Shown one piece after another: positions 33,438-42,955 of a stretch of DNA of 64,000 bases. The notes under the pieces were generated by a model. That model did no database searches, was not told the DNA's origin, and saw only the letters and a program-made list of their open reading frames with translations. This DNA comes from Paracoccus methylovorus (GTDB lineage: Bacteria > Pseudomonadota > Alphaproteobacteria > Rhodobacterales > Rhodobacteraceae). The position numbers were made by a program, and so were the translations under genes. The stretch spans positions 1,116,001-1,180,000 of the forward strand of contig NZ_CP070368.1 in the NCBI RefSeq assembly GCF_016919705.1, in the 5' to 3' direction. Within the stretch, counting starts at the first letter, position 1, and each line of letters opens with the position of its first letter.

Positions 33438-33608
33438 CGTTTCAGTCCTGGATGCCAAACGCAACCTGCACCGCAGGCACGGCGGGTAGCAGTCCTTCGG
33501 GATTGGCCTTGAGCCAAGCCCGTGCCGCATCCACCCGATAGAAACGGTTGTTGCCCGCCGACATAGCCGGCTGCTGTTCCCAGCTTCTCAGCAGAACCAG
33601 CCGGGGCG
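33438..33608 (-). other. Gap with a possible gene remnant
   Basis: Between betC and the Lrp gene the minus strand stays open in one frame (SWEQQPAMSAGNNRFYRVDA, then ARAWLKANPEGLLPAVPA) up to a TGA just before the betC start. It may be the C-terminus of a lost gene or a 40-residue small protein starting at 33563. I do not recognise it. Confidence 0.35.
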
Positions 33609-34121
33609 CTACAGGTAGGCCGTTGGCACGGCAGTCGTGAATTTCAACTCTTCCATCGCGATCGAGGCGCTGATTTGTGAAAAGTCCAGCCGCTCAATCA
33701 TGGATTTATATACTTCGTCATAAGCTTGGATGTCGGGGACCAGAACCTTGAGGATGTAATCCGTCGAACCGGTCAAGCGATAGGCCTCGACCACCTCCGG
33801 TATGCTTTCGATGAGTTCGCGGAACCGGGTCAACCATGAGATTTCATGCCGGGGAGCCGTCACCGCGATAAAGACGGTCAGCCCGACCCCCGCCTCGATC
33901 GGATCGACCAGGGTGACACGTCCGCGGATGACGCCGGCCTCTTCGAGTTTGCGGATGCGGCGCCAGCAAGGGGTCTGGGACAGGCCGATTTCTTCCGCAA
34001 GCGTCGCAACAGGCCGGTCGCTTTCCTGTAGAAGATCAAGGATCTGGCGATCTATCTCGTCGAAATTTCCACCGTCTGCGCCGCGGCGCGTCGAGACTGA
34101 TTTACGGGTCGCTTGCTTCAC
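33609..34121 (-). CDS. Lrp/AsnC family transcriptional regulator
   Basis: A 170-residue regulator. The N-terminal winged helix-turn-helix is IDRQILDLLQESDRPVATLA, EEIGLSQTPCWRRIRKLEEA, followed by the RAM ligand-binding domain (EVVEAYRLTGSTDYILKVLV). Such proteins sense amino acids or related compounds. It is the middle of a minus-strand set (betC, Lrp, VOC, SDR) that is divergent from the ABC importer operon at 35946, which it may control. The basic N-terminal tail (KQATRKSVSTRRGADG) is longer than usual. Confidence 0.92.
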   Translation of the reverse strand: MKQATRKSVSTRRGADGGNFDEIDRQILDLLQESDRPVATLAEEIGLSQTPCWRRIRKLEEAGVIRGRVTLVDPIEAGVGLTVFIAVTAPRHEISWLTRFRELIESIPEVVEAYRLTGSTDYILKVLVPDIQAYDEVYKSMIERLDFSQISASIAMEELKFTTAVPTAYL

Positions 34122-34139
34122 GGCCTTGTCCTTTCAGCC

Positions 34140-35003
34140 TCACTCCGGAACGAACTCGAGGATCATGCCGCAGGCCAGGCTGGGCTCGACCCAAATACCG
34201 GCAGGGCTGTCATGGAAGGGGATATTATTGGCACCCAACGCGGCGCGGGCATGATCGAGATCGTCAACCGCGACTTGCAGTGCCGCAAAGCCCGTTTGCG
34301 GCGTGGCCGCAATCGCATCAGACGAATATCGTGCAGCGGCGGCCTGCGGCGTCATGCAATAAATCGAGGCAGAATGCGCCCCGGTCGCCGTAACGAAAAC
34401 GCCATGCTCGCTTTGCGTCACCGCACCAGCCGCGTAAAGCCGGGCAAATCGTCGTGCCATCGCCTCTGGTTCGTCTGACACAGCGACGATTCCTGCCAGC
34501 GCGCGAGCGCCATTGGCATGGGACTGCAGTTCGGGACGCCAGACCATGTCCCTGGTCTTTTGCTGGCACATGAAGACAAGGCCGGCCGGTGTCTCCGAGG
34601 CAGCAAACTCGCTGACGGCGAAGGCTGCCGTGCCGGCGCTGCCATCGGGCAAAGGCAGCGGGCGCGAGAACTCTCCGACTGGACTTGCCTTGATTCCCAA
34701 TGCGGCCAACGCTTTGCGTGCGGCATGGGCATCGTCGATACGGCAGGCCACGGCGCGCAATCCCTCGCCATCACGCTCGACCATCGCGGTCTTTTCGCGG
34801 CTGGACGGGGTGTCCGCGATTACGCCCAGAAGTTCGGCGTAATCCTCTTGGAAGACGAAAGTGTAATTCGCGGTCCCCTTATCGGCACTATGGGTCCCGC
34901 GCGGCGACAGAGTAAAGCCAAGGCGGCGATAAGCCTCGGCGCTTGCGTCCAGATCCTTGACCAGCAGAAAGATATGATCGACGCCTTTTACGGGATGGGG
35001 CAT
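34140..35003 (-). CDS. VOC-family protein (Glyoxalase_3-like)
   Basis: A 287-residue protein with two vicinal-oxygen-chelate modules. The first starts GVDHIFLLVKDLDASAEAYR, RLGFTLSPRGTHSADKGTAN and contains YTFVFQEDYAELLGV. The second ends GFAALQVAVDDLDHARAALG and GIWVEPSLACGMILEFVPE. The metal ligands look like H in VDHIF and E in DYAELLGV. The reaction is unknown (isomerase, dioxygenase or lyase). The gene lies 12 bases from the SDR gene in the same direction, suggesting a joint catabolic task. Confidence 0.83.
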   Translation of the reverse strand: MPHPVKGVDHIFLLVKDLDASAEAYRRLGFTLSPRGTHSADKGTANYTFVFQEDYAELLGVIADTPSSREKTAMVERDGEGLRAVACRIDDAHAARKALAALGIKASPVGEFSRPLPLPDGSAGTAAFAVSEFAASETPAGLVFMCQQKTRDMVWRPELQSHANGARALAGIVAVSDEPEAMARRFARLYAAGAVTQSEHGVFVTATGAHSASIYCMTPQAAAARYSSDAIAATPQTGFAALQVAVDDLDHARAALGANNIPFHDSPAGIWVEPSLACGMILEFVPE

Positions 35004-35015
35004 GAGGCAGCCTTT

Positions 35016-35756
35016 TCAGTTGGTTGCGCGCCGCACGGGCGCCAGTGTGATCTCGTGAATGGCGATATTGGGGTTCATGCGTGCGACGCTTAGCGCCAGA
35101 TCCGCCATATCTTCGGGTTGGATCATCATCGCGGCCAGCGCAGGATCAAAACCGGGTCGCTTGAGCAACAGGGGCGTTGCCACCTCACCCGGATGCAGCG
35201 CGGTTGAGCGTATCCCGTTCTTCCCCTCCTCGGCGTTCAAGCTTGCGCTCAGATCGCTAAGCGCATGTTTCGAGGCACCATAGGGAACGCCCGCTGCTGG
35301 CGCATTGAACCTTCCCGCCCAACTTGAGGTGTGGATCATGACGCCCCCTCCTGCGGCCCGCATGACGGGCAGAGTCGCAGCAATGACATTGATCGCACCC
35401 TTGATATTGGTGTCGATGATCGCGTCCCATTCGGCAAAGTCAATGTCATCCCAACGTCGATGCGGGGTGTTCAGCCCGGCATTATTGCACAAAACAGAGA
35501 TTCCATTCCGCCACCCGGCTATTTTCCTGGCAGATTCCTCTACAAATTCCCGATCATTCACATCCAGCGCAAAAGCCTTAGCCTGCCCGCCGTCCGCGTT
35601 GATTTGTGCCGCAATTTTCGCGATCTGATCATGGCCGCGCGCCGAAAGTGCGACTGCGTACCCCGCCTGCGCAAAGCGCCGCGCCATGGCTGCCCCGATA
35701 CCCGAACCGGCGCCCGTGATCCAAACTGTTCCCGATTCTTCCAATGTATTGGACAA
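35016..35756 (-). CDS. Short-chain dehydrogenase/reductase
   Basis: A 246-residue classical SDR. The coenzyme site is VWITGAGSGIGAAMARRFAQ, the structural motif is LCNNAGLNT, and the active site has Ser in IHTSSWAGR and Tyr-x3-Lys in YGASKHALS. The arginine in ALSARGHDQ after strand 2 suggests NADPH. It is first in the minus-strand set upstream of the VOC and Lrp genes. The substrate is unknown. Confidence 0.9.
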   Translation of the reverse strand: MSNTLEESGTVWITGAGSGIGAAMARRFAQAGYAVALSARGHDQIAKIAAQINADGGQAKAFALDVNDREFVEESARKIAGWRNGISVLCNNAGLNTPHRRWDDIDFAEWDAIIDTNIKGAINVIAATLPVMRAAGGGVMIHTSSWAGRFNAPAAGVPYGASKHALSDLSASLNAEEGKNGIRSTALHPGEVATPLLLKRPGFDPALAAMMIQPEDMADLALSVARMNPNIAIHEITLAPVRRATN

Positions 35757-35945
35757 GTGTCCCGCCTACCCTAAATGAACGCACAGATTATTCTCATTTG
35801 ATCGTATTATATAGGATATAGTACACAGATTCATCATGATGGGTAGTATTTTCTTATTGACTTTCATTAAAGTGGCGCGAAACCTTCTCAGCAATCGCTG
35901 CAACGAGTATGAACCCTTGGAATAGATGACATAGAGGTCAGAACG

Positions 35946-37529
35946 ATGGGCAATGTCCTAAACCGGTTAATGTTAGCAGCCTGCGTGGCAGCCTTGGCCC
36001 CACCCGCGATGTCGCAAGAGGTCAAGCGCGGCGGCACCGCGTTCGTTCACATGAACGCCGAACAGGGTGTGCTGAATCCGGCGCTGCGCGCATCGACGGG
36101 TGTTTATCAGATCACCGGCAAGTTCATGGAGCCGCTGATCGACAAGACCTATGACGGCTATGAAGGCGTCCTTGCGACCGAATGGTCTGCGTCGCCGGAC
36201 GGGCTGGCCATTACCTTCAAGCTTCGCGACGGCGTCCGCTGGCATGACGGCCAGCCATTCAGCTGCGATGATGTTGCCTTCTCGGCAATGGAATTGTGGA
36301 AGCCGCTGCTGAACTATTCCTCGACCCTGCAGGCCAATCTGGAATCGGTCGACTGCCCGGATCCGCTGACCGCAGTATTCAACTATTCCAAACCCATGCC
36401 GCTTGAGCTGCTGGTCGCCGCCATGCCGGATCTGGGTCATCCGGTGCCCAAACACCTTTACGAAGGCACCGATATCCTGAAGAATCCGCACAATCAGGCG
36501 CCCGTCGGCACCGGTCCTTTCAAGTTCCAGGAATACGAGCGTGGCCAGTATATCATCGGCGTCCGCAACGAGGATTACTGGCGCGGACCGGAGTATCCCT
36601 ATCTCGACCGGGTGATCTGGCGCTTCATCCCCGACAAGGCCGCCGCGGCCGCCGCGCTTGAAGCGGGCGAATTGCAGGAATCCGGCTTTATCGGAATCTC
36701 GATGGCCGACATGGACCGTCTTGGTCAGGACCCGCGTTTCGACATGGGTTCGGAAGGTTTTGAAAACAACGTCGCCCACTCGACGGTCGAATTCAACCTG
36801 CGCAATCCGATCCTTGCAGATCTGCGCGTGCGTCAGGCGATCTACCATGCGCTGGACCTTGATTTCGCTATCCGCAACATCATGCGCGGCCATGCAAAAC
36901 CGGGCCGTGGACCAGTGCCTTCGGTCGGCGATGCAAACTATACCGACGATGTGCAGACCTATGCCTATGACGTCGAAAAAGCCAAGGCGCTGCTGGACGA
37001 AGCCGGCTATCCCGCCGGCGCAAATGGTATGCGTTTCAAGCTGCGCCATCGCCCAGCGCCCTGGGGGGAATACACCCAGCTCTGGGGGGAATACTTTGCG
37101 CAGGCGATGAAAGAAGTCGGCATCGAGGTCGAGCTTTTGACCAACGATGCACCCGGCTTTCTGAACGGCGTCTATCGCGACCACGACTTCGACACGGCCA
37201 ATGGCTGGCATCAGTTCCGATCGGACCCGGCAGTTTCCACGACGGTCTGGCTGCGCTCGGGGGCGCCTGCGGGCACCGCATGGTCAAACCAGTTCGGCTA
37301 TGAATCCGCAGAGATGGACAAGTTGATCGACGACGCGGCCATCGAGCTGGATCCAGCCAAGCGCGCTGATCTTTATCATCAGATCCAGCAGCTTGCGATG
37401 AAGGATCTGCCGGTCATCTTCGCGATTGAACATCCCTTTCTTGGCATCACCAACAAGAAGCTGATGAACCATCACAACACCCCGCGTTGGGACAGTTCCA
37501 GCTGGTACGATCTGTGGCTCGACGAGTAA
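35946..37529 (+). CDS. Extracytoplasmic solute-binding protein, oligopeptide/opine type
   Basis: A 527-residue family 5 binding protein with a Sec signal peptide (MLAACVAALAPPAMSQEVKR). The family marks are GVLNPALRASTGVYQITGKF, EPLIDKTYDGYEGVLATEWS, FKLRDGVRWHDGQPFSCDDV and NPHNQAPVGTGPFKFQEYER. It delivers peptides, opines or similar compounds to the permease pair encoded next. It begins an operon of seven genes, all on the plus strand, 189 bases from the divergent SDR gene. That gap is AT-rich and must hold both promoters. Confidence 0.93.
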   Translation: MGNVLNRLMLAACVAALAPPAMSQEVKRGGTAFVHMNAEQGVLNPALRASTGVYQITGKFMEPLIDKTYDGYEGVLATEWSASPDGLAITFKLRDGVRWHDGQPFSCDDVAFSAMELWKPLLNYSSTLQANLESVDCPDPLTAVFNYSKPMPLELLVAAMPDLGHPVPKHLYEGTDILKNPHNQAPVGTGPFKFQEYERGQYIIGVRNEDYWRGPEYPYLDRVIWRFIPDKAAAAAALEAGELQESGFIGISMADMDRLGQDPRFDMGSEGFENNVAHSTVEFNLRNPILADLRVRQAIYHALDLDFAIRNIMRGHAKPGRGPVPSVGDANYTDDVQTYAYDVEKAKALLDEAGYPAGANGMRFKLRHRPAPWGEYTQLWGEYFAQAMKEVGIEVELLTNDAPGFLNGVYRDHDFDTANGWHQFRSDPAVSTTVWLRSGAPAGTAWSNQFGYESAEMDKLIDDAAIELDPAKRADLYHQIQQLAMKDLPVIFAIEHPFLGITNKKLMNHHNTPRWDSSSWYDLWLDE

Positions 37530-37629
37530 ACGAACAGGCTGGGCAGGCCGGGACACCCCCGGTCCGCCCAGACAGTCCCTCTTGCCCGTGTTCCGCCGCA
37601 CGGCATGAAACACCTTCAGAGGCAGAGGC

Positions 37630-38607
37630 ATGATGCCCCCGATCCTTCTTTTCCTGTTCCGCCGCATCTTGCAGGCCTTGCCTGTGGTGCTGCTGATCAT
37701 CGTCAGCAGCTTCCTGCTGATCAAACTGGCCCCCGGCGACACCGTTGATGCGCTTGTCGGCGATATGGGTGGGGCTGATCCCAACTTCGTGGCGCGGCTT
37801 CGTCAGGAATATGGATTGGATCAACCTGTCTGGGTTCAGTTGTGGCGCTATCTCGTCAAACTGAGCCAATTCGATCTGGGCTGGTCTTATGTTTATGAAC
37901 AGTCGGTCACTCAAGTGCTGCTGTCGCGGCTGTGGGTCACGCTGCTGCTGATGGTCGGTTCGCTGTCGGCCGCCTTTGTTTTTGGCGTGGCGCTTGGGGC
38001 ATTTGCCGCCCGCCGTGCCTATTCGTTGACCGATAATGTGATCTCGACGCTGGGCTTGGTGTTCTATGCCATGCCGTCGTTCTTTCTCAGCCTGCTGATG
38101 ATCCTGCTGTTCTCGGTCAAGCTGGGCTGGTTGCCGGTTGGCGGGATCAAGGATATCGGCGCATTTCACACCGGGTGGAGGCTGTGGCTGGACATCGCCA
38201 CCCATCTGGTGATGCCGACGCTGGCGCTGTCGCTGATCTATCTGGCGTTCTACATGCGGCTGATGCGGACCAGCGTACTGGAAGTGATGGATCTTGATTT
38301 CGTGCGCACCGCCCGGGCCAAGGGCGCCAGCGGTTCACGTCTGATGTTCCATCACATCATGCGCAATGCCCTGTTGCCGGTGGTGACGCTGCTGGGGCTG
38401 CAATTCTCAACCATGCTGGGTGGATCGGTGGTGATCGAAACCATCTTCTCGCTGCCCGGGCTTGGACAGCTGGCCTATACATCGGTCGTCAAGCGCGACC
38501 TGAACACGCTGATGGGTATCATCTTCCTGTGCTCGATCATCGTCGTCGTGGTGAACATCCTGACCGACCTGATCTACGCATGGCTGGACCCAAGGATCGA
38601 GCTGTAA
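37630..38607 (+). CDS. ABC transporter permease (DppB/OppB type)
   Basis: A 325-residue inner-membrane permease. The first helix is ILQALPVVLLIIVSSFLLIK, followed by APGDTVDALVGDMGG and the large periplasmic loop, then five further helices. The EAA loop is FVRTARAKGASGSRLMFHHI, which contacts the ATPase. The ribosome site GAGGCAGAGG precedes the ATG. Its stop overlaps the next ATG (TAATG), so the two permeases are made together. Confidence 0.93.
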   Translation: MMPPILLFLFRRILQALPVVLLIIVSSFLLIKLAPGDTVDALVGDMGGADPNFVARLRQEYGLDQPVWVQLWRYLVKLSQFDLGWSYVYEQSVTQVLLSRLWVTLLLMVGSLSAAFVFGVALGAFAARRAYSLTDNVISTLGLVFYAMPSFFLSLLMILLFSVKLGWLPVGGIKDIGAFHTGWRLWLDIATHLVMPTLALSLIYLAFYMRLMRTSVLEVMDLDFVRTARAKGASGSRLMFHHIMRNALLPVVTLLGLQFSTMLGGSVVIETIFSLPGLGQLAYTSVVKRDLNTLMGIIFLCSIIVVVVNILTDLIYAWLDPRIEL

Positions 38608-39482
38608 TGACCGTGCCAGACAGCAACCTCCCCCGACCCGCAGCGCCGCGCGCGCTGGTCATGTGGCGCCGCTTCACGCGCAACAAAGCCGCTATTCTGG
38701 GCTTTGTGCTTTTCGCTCTGGTCGTGATTTCCGCAGTGTTTGCGGATATCATCGCCCCCGGCGATCCGTTGCGCCGCGTCGTCGATCCGCTGACTTTCCC
38801 GCTGACTGATCCCGCCGTTCCGCTGGGCAGCGATCAACTTGGCCGCAGCATCCTTGCCGGCATCGTGCATGGAAGCCGCATCTCGCTGATGATCGGGGTG
38901 GTCGCCACGCTGATCTCGATCAGCATCGGGGTGCTTATCGGCGCGGTCTCGGGCTATTTCGGGGGATGGGTCGATGACGCGCTGATGCGTGTGACCGAGG
39001 CGTTCCAGACCATCCCAAGCTTTGTCCTGCTGCTGACGCTGGTCGCGATCTTCGGCTCCAGCATCGAAAACATTGTCATCGCAATCGGTGTGGTGTCATG
39101 GACAGCACCCGCACGTATGGTCCGGGCCGAGTTCATGTCGCTGCGCAAGCGGGAATTCGTCGATGCCGCGCGCAACCTGGGCGTCAGCACGCCCGCGATC
39201 ATCTTTCGCGAGATCCTGCCCAACGCCCTGCCGCCGGTGATCGTCTTTGCCTCGGTAGTGATGGCGACGGCGATCCTGATGGAAAGTGCGCTGGCGTTTC
39301 TGGGCCTGGGTGATCCCAACTATGCCAGTTGGGGCAACATGATCGGTCAAGGCCGCGCGGTTCTGCGCACCGACTGGTACTGCACGGTCATTCCCGGTGT
39401 GGCAATCCTGCTGACCGTGCTGTCCTTCAGCCTGATGGGCGAGGGCCTCAACGACGCGCTGAACCCGAGGCAGAAGAAATGA
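38607..39482 (+). CDS. ABC transporter permease (DppC/OppC type)
   Basis: A 291-residue partner permease starting at the ATG that overlaps the previous stop. The N-terminal OppC_N segment FTRNKAAILGFVLFALVVIS is followed by the permease core with PLGSDQLGRSILAGIVHGSR and the EAA loop FVDAARNLGVSTPAIIFREI. It ends [16 protein letters not shown], the standard DppC end. It overlaps the ATPase gene by four bases (ATGA). Confidence 0.94.
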   Translation: MTVPDSNLPRPAAPRALVMWRRFTRNKAAILGFVLFALVVISAVFADIIAPGDPLRRVVDPLTFPLTDPAVPLGSDQLGRSILAGIVHGSRISLMIGVVATLISISIGVLIGAVSGYFGGWVDDALMRVTEAFQTIPSFVLLLTLVAIFGSSIENIVIAIGVVSWTAPARMVRAEFMSLRKREFVDAARNLGVSTPAIIFREILPNALPPVIVFASVVMATAILMESALAFLGLGDPNYASWGNMIGQGRAVLRTDWYCTVIPGVAILLTVLSFSLMGEGLNDALNPRQKK

Positions 39483-41116
39483 CCGCAACCCCCATCCTGC
39501 AAATCGAGGATCTGCGTATCTCTCTGCCCACGGGGTCGGACCGTCCTTATGCACTTGAACGTTTCAACCTTGTGGTCAACCCCGGCGAGATCGTCTGCCT
39601 GGTCGGTGAATCCGGATCAGGCAAGTCGCTGGCAGCCAATGCCGTGATGCGGCTTCTGCCCGAGCCGCATGTGCGGGTCACGGGCGGACGCATCCTGCTG
39701 GACGGCATCGACATCGTCACCAAATCCGAGGCCGAGATGCAGGCCCTGCGCGGCGATCGTTTGTCGATGATCTTTCAGGAACCGATGACGGCGCTGAATC
39801 CGCAAAAGACCGTGGGCTGGCAGATCGACGAGGTTTTGCGCCTGCATACCGACCTGGACCGCAAGGCGCGCAAGGCCAAGGTGCTTGAAATCCTGGGCGA
39901 CGTGCATATTCCGGAACCGGAATCGGCCTATAACGCCTATCCGCACCAGATTTCCGGCGGCCAGCGGCAGCGGGTGATGATCGCAATGGCGCTGGTGATG
40001 AACCCGCGCCTGTTGATTGCGGACGAGCCGACGACCGCACTGGACGTGACCACGCAAAAGCAGATCCTTCATCTGATCAAGGAATTGCAGCGCAAGCACG
40101 GGACCGGCATTCTTTTCATCACGCATGATTTCGGCGTGGTGGCGGAAATTGCGGATCGCATCGCGGTCTTGCGCCTTGGCGATCTGGTCGAAAGTGGCCC
40201 GGCAGAGCAGATCCTGAACCGCCCGCAGCATCCCTATACCCGGGCGCTGATCGCCGCCGTGCCCGCCCTTGCGCCGCCGCCCGAAAAACCACTGTCGAAC
40301 GCGCCGGTCGTTCTGCAATCGCGGCATCTGAAAAAGACCTTTGCAGCGCGTGGTGGGCTATTGTTGGGACGGCGCAAAGCGGTGACCGCCGTCAGGGATC
40401 TCAGCTTCGAACTGCGCCGGGGCGAGACATTGGGTGTGGTGGGCGAATCCGGATCGGGCAAGACCACGGTATCGCGCATCGTGACACGGCTTTTGCAGGC
40501 CGATTCCGGCGAGGTACTGATCGACGGCAAGGACCTGATCCACGCGTCCAAAGCAGAACTGCGCGCACTGCGCAAAGATATCCAGATGGTGTTCCAGGAC
40601 CCGATGGCGTCGCTGAACCCGCGCAAGCGGGTGGTCGATCTGATCGCACAGGGCCCCATCGTCCACGGCACGCCCAAGGCTGAGGCCCGCGCCCGCGCCC
40701 GCGAACTGCTGGAACTGGTCGAGTTGTCGCCCGCGGCGGCAGAACGCTATCCCCACGAATTCTCGGGCGGGCAGCGCCAGCGCATCGGTATCGCCCGCGC
40801 TCTGGCCATGCAGCCACGGGTTATCGTTGCGGATGAGCCCGTCTCGGCGCTGGATGTATCGGTCCAGGCGCAGGTGTTGCGGTTGCTGGCCGACCTGCGC
40901 GACCGCTTGAACCTGTCCTTGCTGTTTGTGACGCATGACCTGCGGGTCGCAGCGCAGCTTTGCGACAAGGTGATCGTCATGCAAAAGGGCGAAATCGTGG
41001 AATCCGGACCAACCGCCCGCGTTTTTGCCAATCCCGCCCACCCCTATACGCAGGCGCTGCTCGGCTCGATCCCCGGGCGGAACTGGCAGCCGCCCCGCCT
41101 TGACGAACCAGCCTGA
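39479..41116 (+). CDS. Fused double ATPase of an oligopeptide-type ABC importer
   Basis: A 545-residue protein with two complete ATP-binding cassettes, equal to DppD plus DppF in one chain. Cassette 1 (residues about 8-260) has [14 protein letters not shown], then [14 protein letters not shown] and [12 protein letters not shown]. Cassette 2 (about 285-535) has [28 protein letters not shown] and [12 protein letters not shown]. Each is followed by the oligopeptide-transport end ([32 protein letters not shown]). It powers the two permeases encoded upstream. Confidence 0.95.
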   Translation: MTATPILQIEDLRISLPTGSDRPYALERFNLVVNPGEIVCLVGESGSGKSLAANAVMRLLPEPHVRVTGGRILLDGIDIVTKSEAEMQALRGDRLSMIFQEPMTALNPQKTVGWQIDEVLRLHTDLDRKARKAKVLEILGDVHIPEPESAYNAYPHQISGGQRQRVMIAMALVMNPRLLIADEPTTALDVTTQKQILHLIKELQRKHGTGILFITHDFGVVAEIADRIAVLRLGDLVESGPAEQILNRPQHPYTRALIAAVPALAPPPEKPLSNAPVVLQSRHLKKTFAARGGLLLGRRKAVTAVRDLSFELRRGETLGVVGESGSGKTTVSRIVTRLLQADSGEVLIDGKDLIHASKAELRALRKDIQMVFQDPMASLNPRKRVVDLIAQGPIVHGTPKAEARARARELLELVELSPAAAERYPHEFSGGQRQRIGIARALAMQPRVIVADEPVSALDVSVQAQVLRLLADLRDRLNLSLLFVTHDLRVAAQLCDKVIVMQKGEIVESGPTARVFANPAHPYTQALLGSIPGRNWQPPRLDEPA

Positions 41117-41124
41117 GGCCCGCC

Positions 41125-42432
41125 ATGACCGAAATTGTTTTTCCGCAATCCATCTGGACATTGACAGCGCCGGGCCGTGTCCCTGCCCCGACGCTGGCTG
41201 CCGATGCAGATGCCGACAGCGTCATCATTGGCGGCGGCTTTACCGGGCTTTCGGCGGCGTTGGAGCTGGCCCGTGCGGGGCAAAGCGTCGTCCTGCTGGA
41301 AGGACAGGCCGTCGGCTGGGGTGCCTCGGGGCGCAACAACGGGCAGGTGATCCCGACCATGACCGCGGCCGAGCCTGATGCCATCGCCGCGCGCTATGGT
41401 GCGGCAGGCGAACGCTTTGCCCGGCTGATCGGCAACAGCGCCTCGGTGCTGTTCGATACGTTGCGGCGCGAGGATGTTTTTGATTTTTCTGCCGCCGAGC
41501 AGACCGGCTGGTTCCAGCCCGCCCACTCCCCGGGCCGCGTCGCGCTTTCGAAACGTCGGGTCGAGGCATGGCAGCGCTTTGGCTTTCCGGCCGAGTTTCT
41601 GAACCGCGAACAGACAACCGCGCTGCTGGGCTCGGATTTCTGGTATGGCGGCATGCTGAACCCCACCGGGGGCCATATCAACCCGCTGGCCACGGCGCGC
41701 GGATTGGCCCACGCGGCCGAAGCGCATGGCGCCGTGATCCACGAGACAACTCCAGTTGCCGGATGGGTCCGCGATGGCGGGCAATGGGTAGTCAGCGCAC
41801 AAAACGGCTGCAAGGTGCGCGCGCGCCACCTGATCCTTGCCACCAATGCCTATACGGGTGAACAGGTCCCGGGTCTTGCCCGACGTCTGGCACGTTCCAT
41901 CGTGCCGGTCCTGTCTTGGCAAATGTCCACGCCACCCGTGCCCGAACCGTTGCGCGCCCGAATCCTGCCCGGACGGCAGGCCGTATCGGACACGCGCGGC
42001 GATCTGCGCTTTTTCCGCTATGACGCACAGAGCCGCCTGATTACCGGCGGCGTGGTCATCGGCAGTCACGACGTGGCGCGGCGCGTAGCGGAAAAGGCGG
42101 GCCGCAATCTGGCAGAGGCATTCCCGGCCCTTGGCGCGCAGCAGATGAGCCATGTCTGGTCCGGCTATATCGGCATGACATGGGACCGCTTTCCGCGTGT
42201 CCATAATCTGGGCCCCGATGCGTGGACCTGGATCGGCTGCAACGGGCGTGGTGTTGCGTTGGGTGTGTCGATGGGCCGTGAAATGGCCCGCGCCGTCAAC
42301 GGCACCCCGGTCGAGACGCTGGCCTTACCGGTCTCGGACCCGCACCCCCTGCCCTTCCACACCATCGCCCGCAGGATCGCCCCCGGCTATCTGGCCTGGC
42401 TGCGGCGCAAGGACCTGCAGGAAATCAAATGA
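41125..42432 (+). CDS. FAD-dependent amine/amino-acid oxidoreductase
   Basis: A 435-residue DAO-family flavoprotein (OrdL/PuuB-like). The FAD motif is DSVIIGGGFTGLSAALELAR with VVLLEGQAVGWGASGRNNGQ. The C-terminal part WSGYIGMTWDRFPRVHNLGP and GCNGRGVALGVSMGREMARA is typical of gamma-glutamylputrescine oxidase relatives. It lies eight bases after the importer ATPase gene, so it should act on the imported compound, oxidising a C-N bond. The substrate is inferred only from the next two genes. Confidence 0.88.
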   Translation: MTEIVFPQSIWTLTAPGRVPAPTLAADADADSVIIGGGFTGLSAALELARAGQSVVLLEGQAVGWGASGRNNGQVIPTMTAAEPDAIAARYGAAGERFARLIGNSASVLFDTLRREDVFDFSAAEQTGWFQPAHSPGRVALSKRRVEAWQRFGFPAEFLNREQTTALLGSDFWYGGMLNPTGGHINPLATARGLAHAAEAHGAVIHETTPVAGWVRDGGQWVVSAQNGCKVRARHLILATNAYTGEQVPGLARRLARSIVPVLSWQMSTPPVPEPLRARILPGRQAVSDTRGDLRFFRYDAQSRLITGGVVIGSHDVARRVAEKAGRNLAEAFPALGAQQMSHVWSGYIGMTWDRFPRVHNLGPDAWTWIGCNGRGVALGVSMGREMARAVNGTPVETLALPVSDPHPLPFHTIARRIAPGYLAWLRRKDLQEIK

Positions 42433-42474
42433 ACCGCCCCCGACATCCCCACAGTATAGCCGAAAGCCATTGCT

Positions 42475-42945
42475 ATGACCGACCTTCCCATCATTGAACG
42501 CCGCCGGATCGAGGCGCAGATCCTGAAAAACGTCCATGAGGTCATCGAGGCCCGCTCGGGTCAGCCCGAGGCGGATGCCATCATCGGCGAGGCGGTGACG
42601 CAATCGGCCATCGAACAGGGCAAGGAATTCGCTGCGCGGCTGGATCACGCCCCCGACCTACAGGATTTCGCCGATATCCTGCCGAACTGGACCAAAGGCG
42701 GCTCGCTTGAAATCGACATGCTGCATACCTCGGCCGAACGGCTGGAGTTCAACGTCACTCGGTGCCGCTACGCCGAAATGTATCGCGAGATGGGTCTTGG
42801 CCGAATTGGCCACCTGCTGTCGTGCAACCGCGATGGAGATTTCTGCATCGGCTACAACCCGCAGATGGAGCTGACTCGCACCCAGACCATCATGAAGGGC
42901 GCCAGCCATTGCGATTTTCGCTACCGCATTAAGACCGAAGCCTGA
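42475..42945 (+). CDS. L-2-amino-thiazoline-4-carboxylate (ATC) hydrolase family protein
   Basis: A 156-residue protein matching the ATC hydrolase family (PF14196) by the helical N-terminus RRRIEAQILKNVHEVIEARS and the C-terminal part LEFNVTRCRYAEMYREMGLG, LLSCNRDGDFCIGYNPQMEL and RTQTIMKGASHCDFRY, including three conserved cysteines. The namesake enzyme opens the thiazoline ring of ATC to N-carbamoyl-cysteine in Pseudomonas. The adjacent M20 amidohydrolase would be the natural next enzyme. Many family members have other, unknown substrates. Confidence 0.8.
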   Translation: MTDLPIIERRRIEAQILKNVHEVIEARSGQPEADAIIGEAVTQSAIEQGKEFAARLDHAPDLQDFADILPNWTKGGSLEIDMLHTSAERLEFNVTRCRYAEMYREMGLGRIGHLLSCNRDGDFCIGYNPQMELTRTQTIMKGASHCDFRYRIKTEA

Positions 42946-42955
42946 GGAGAGAGCC

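Noticed and set aside
33441..33563. Forty-residue frame between betC and the Lrp gene as a new small protein
   Set aside because: No good ribosome site was seen, and it could equally be a gene remnant. Kept only as a gap note.
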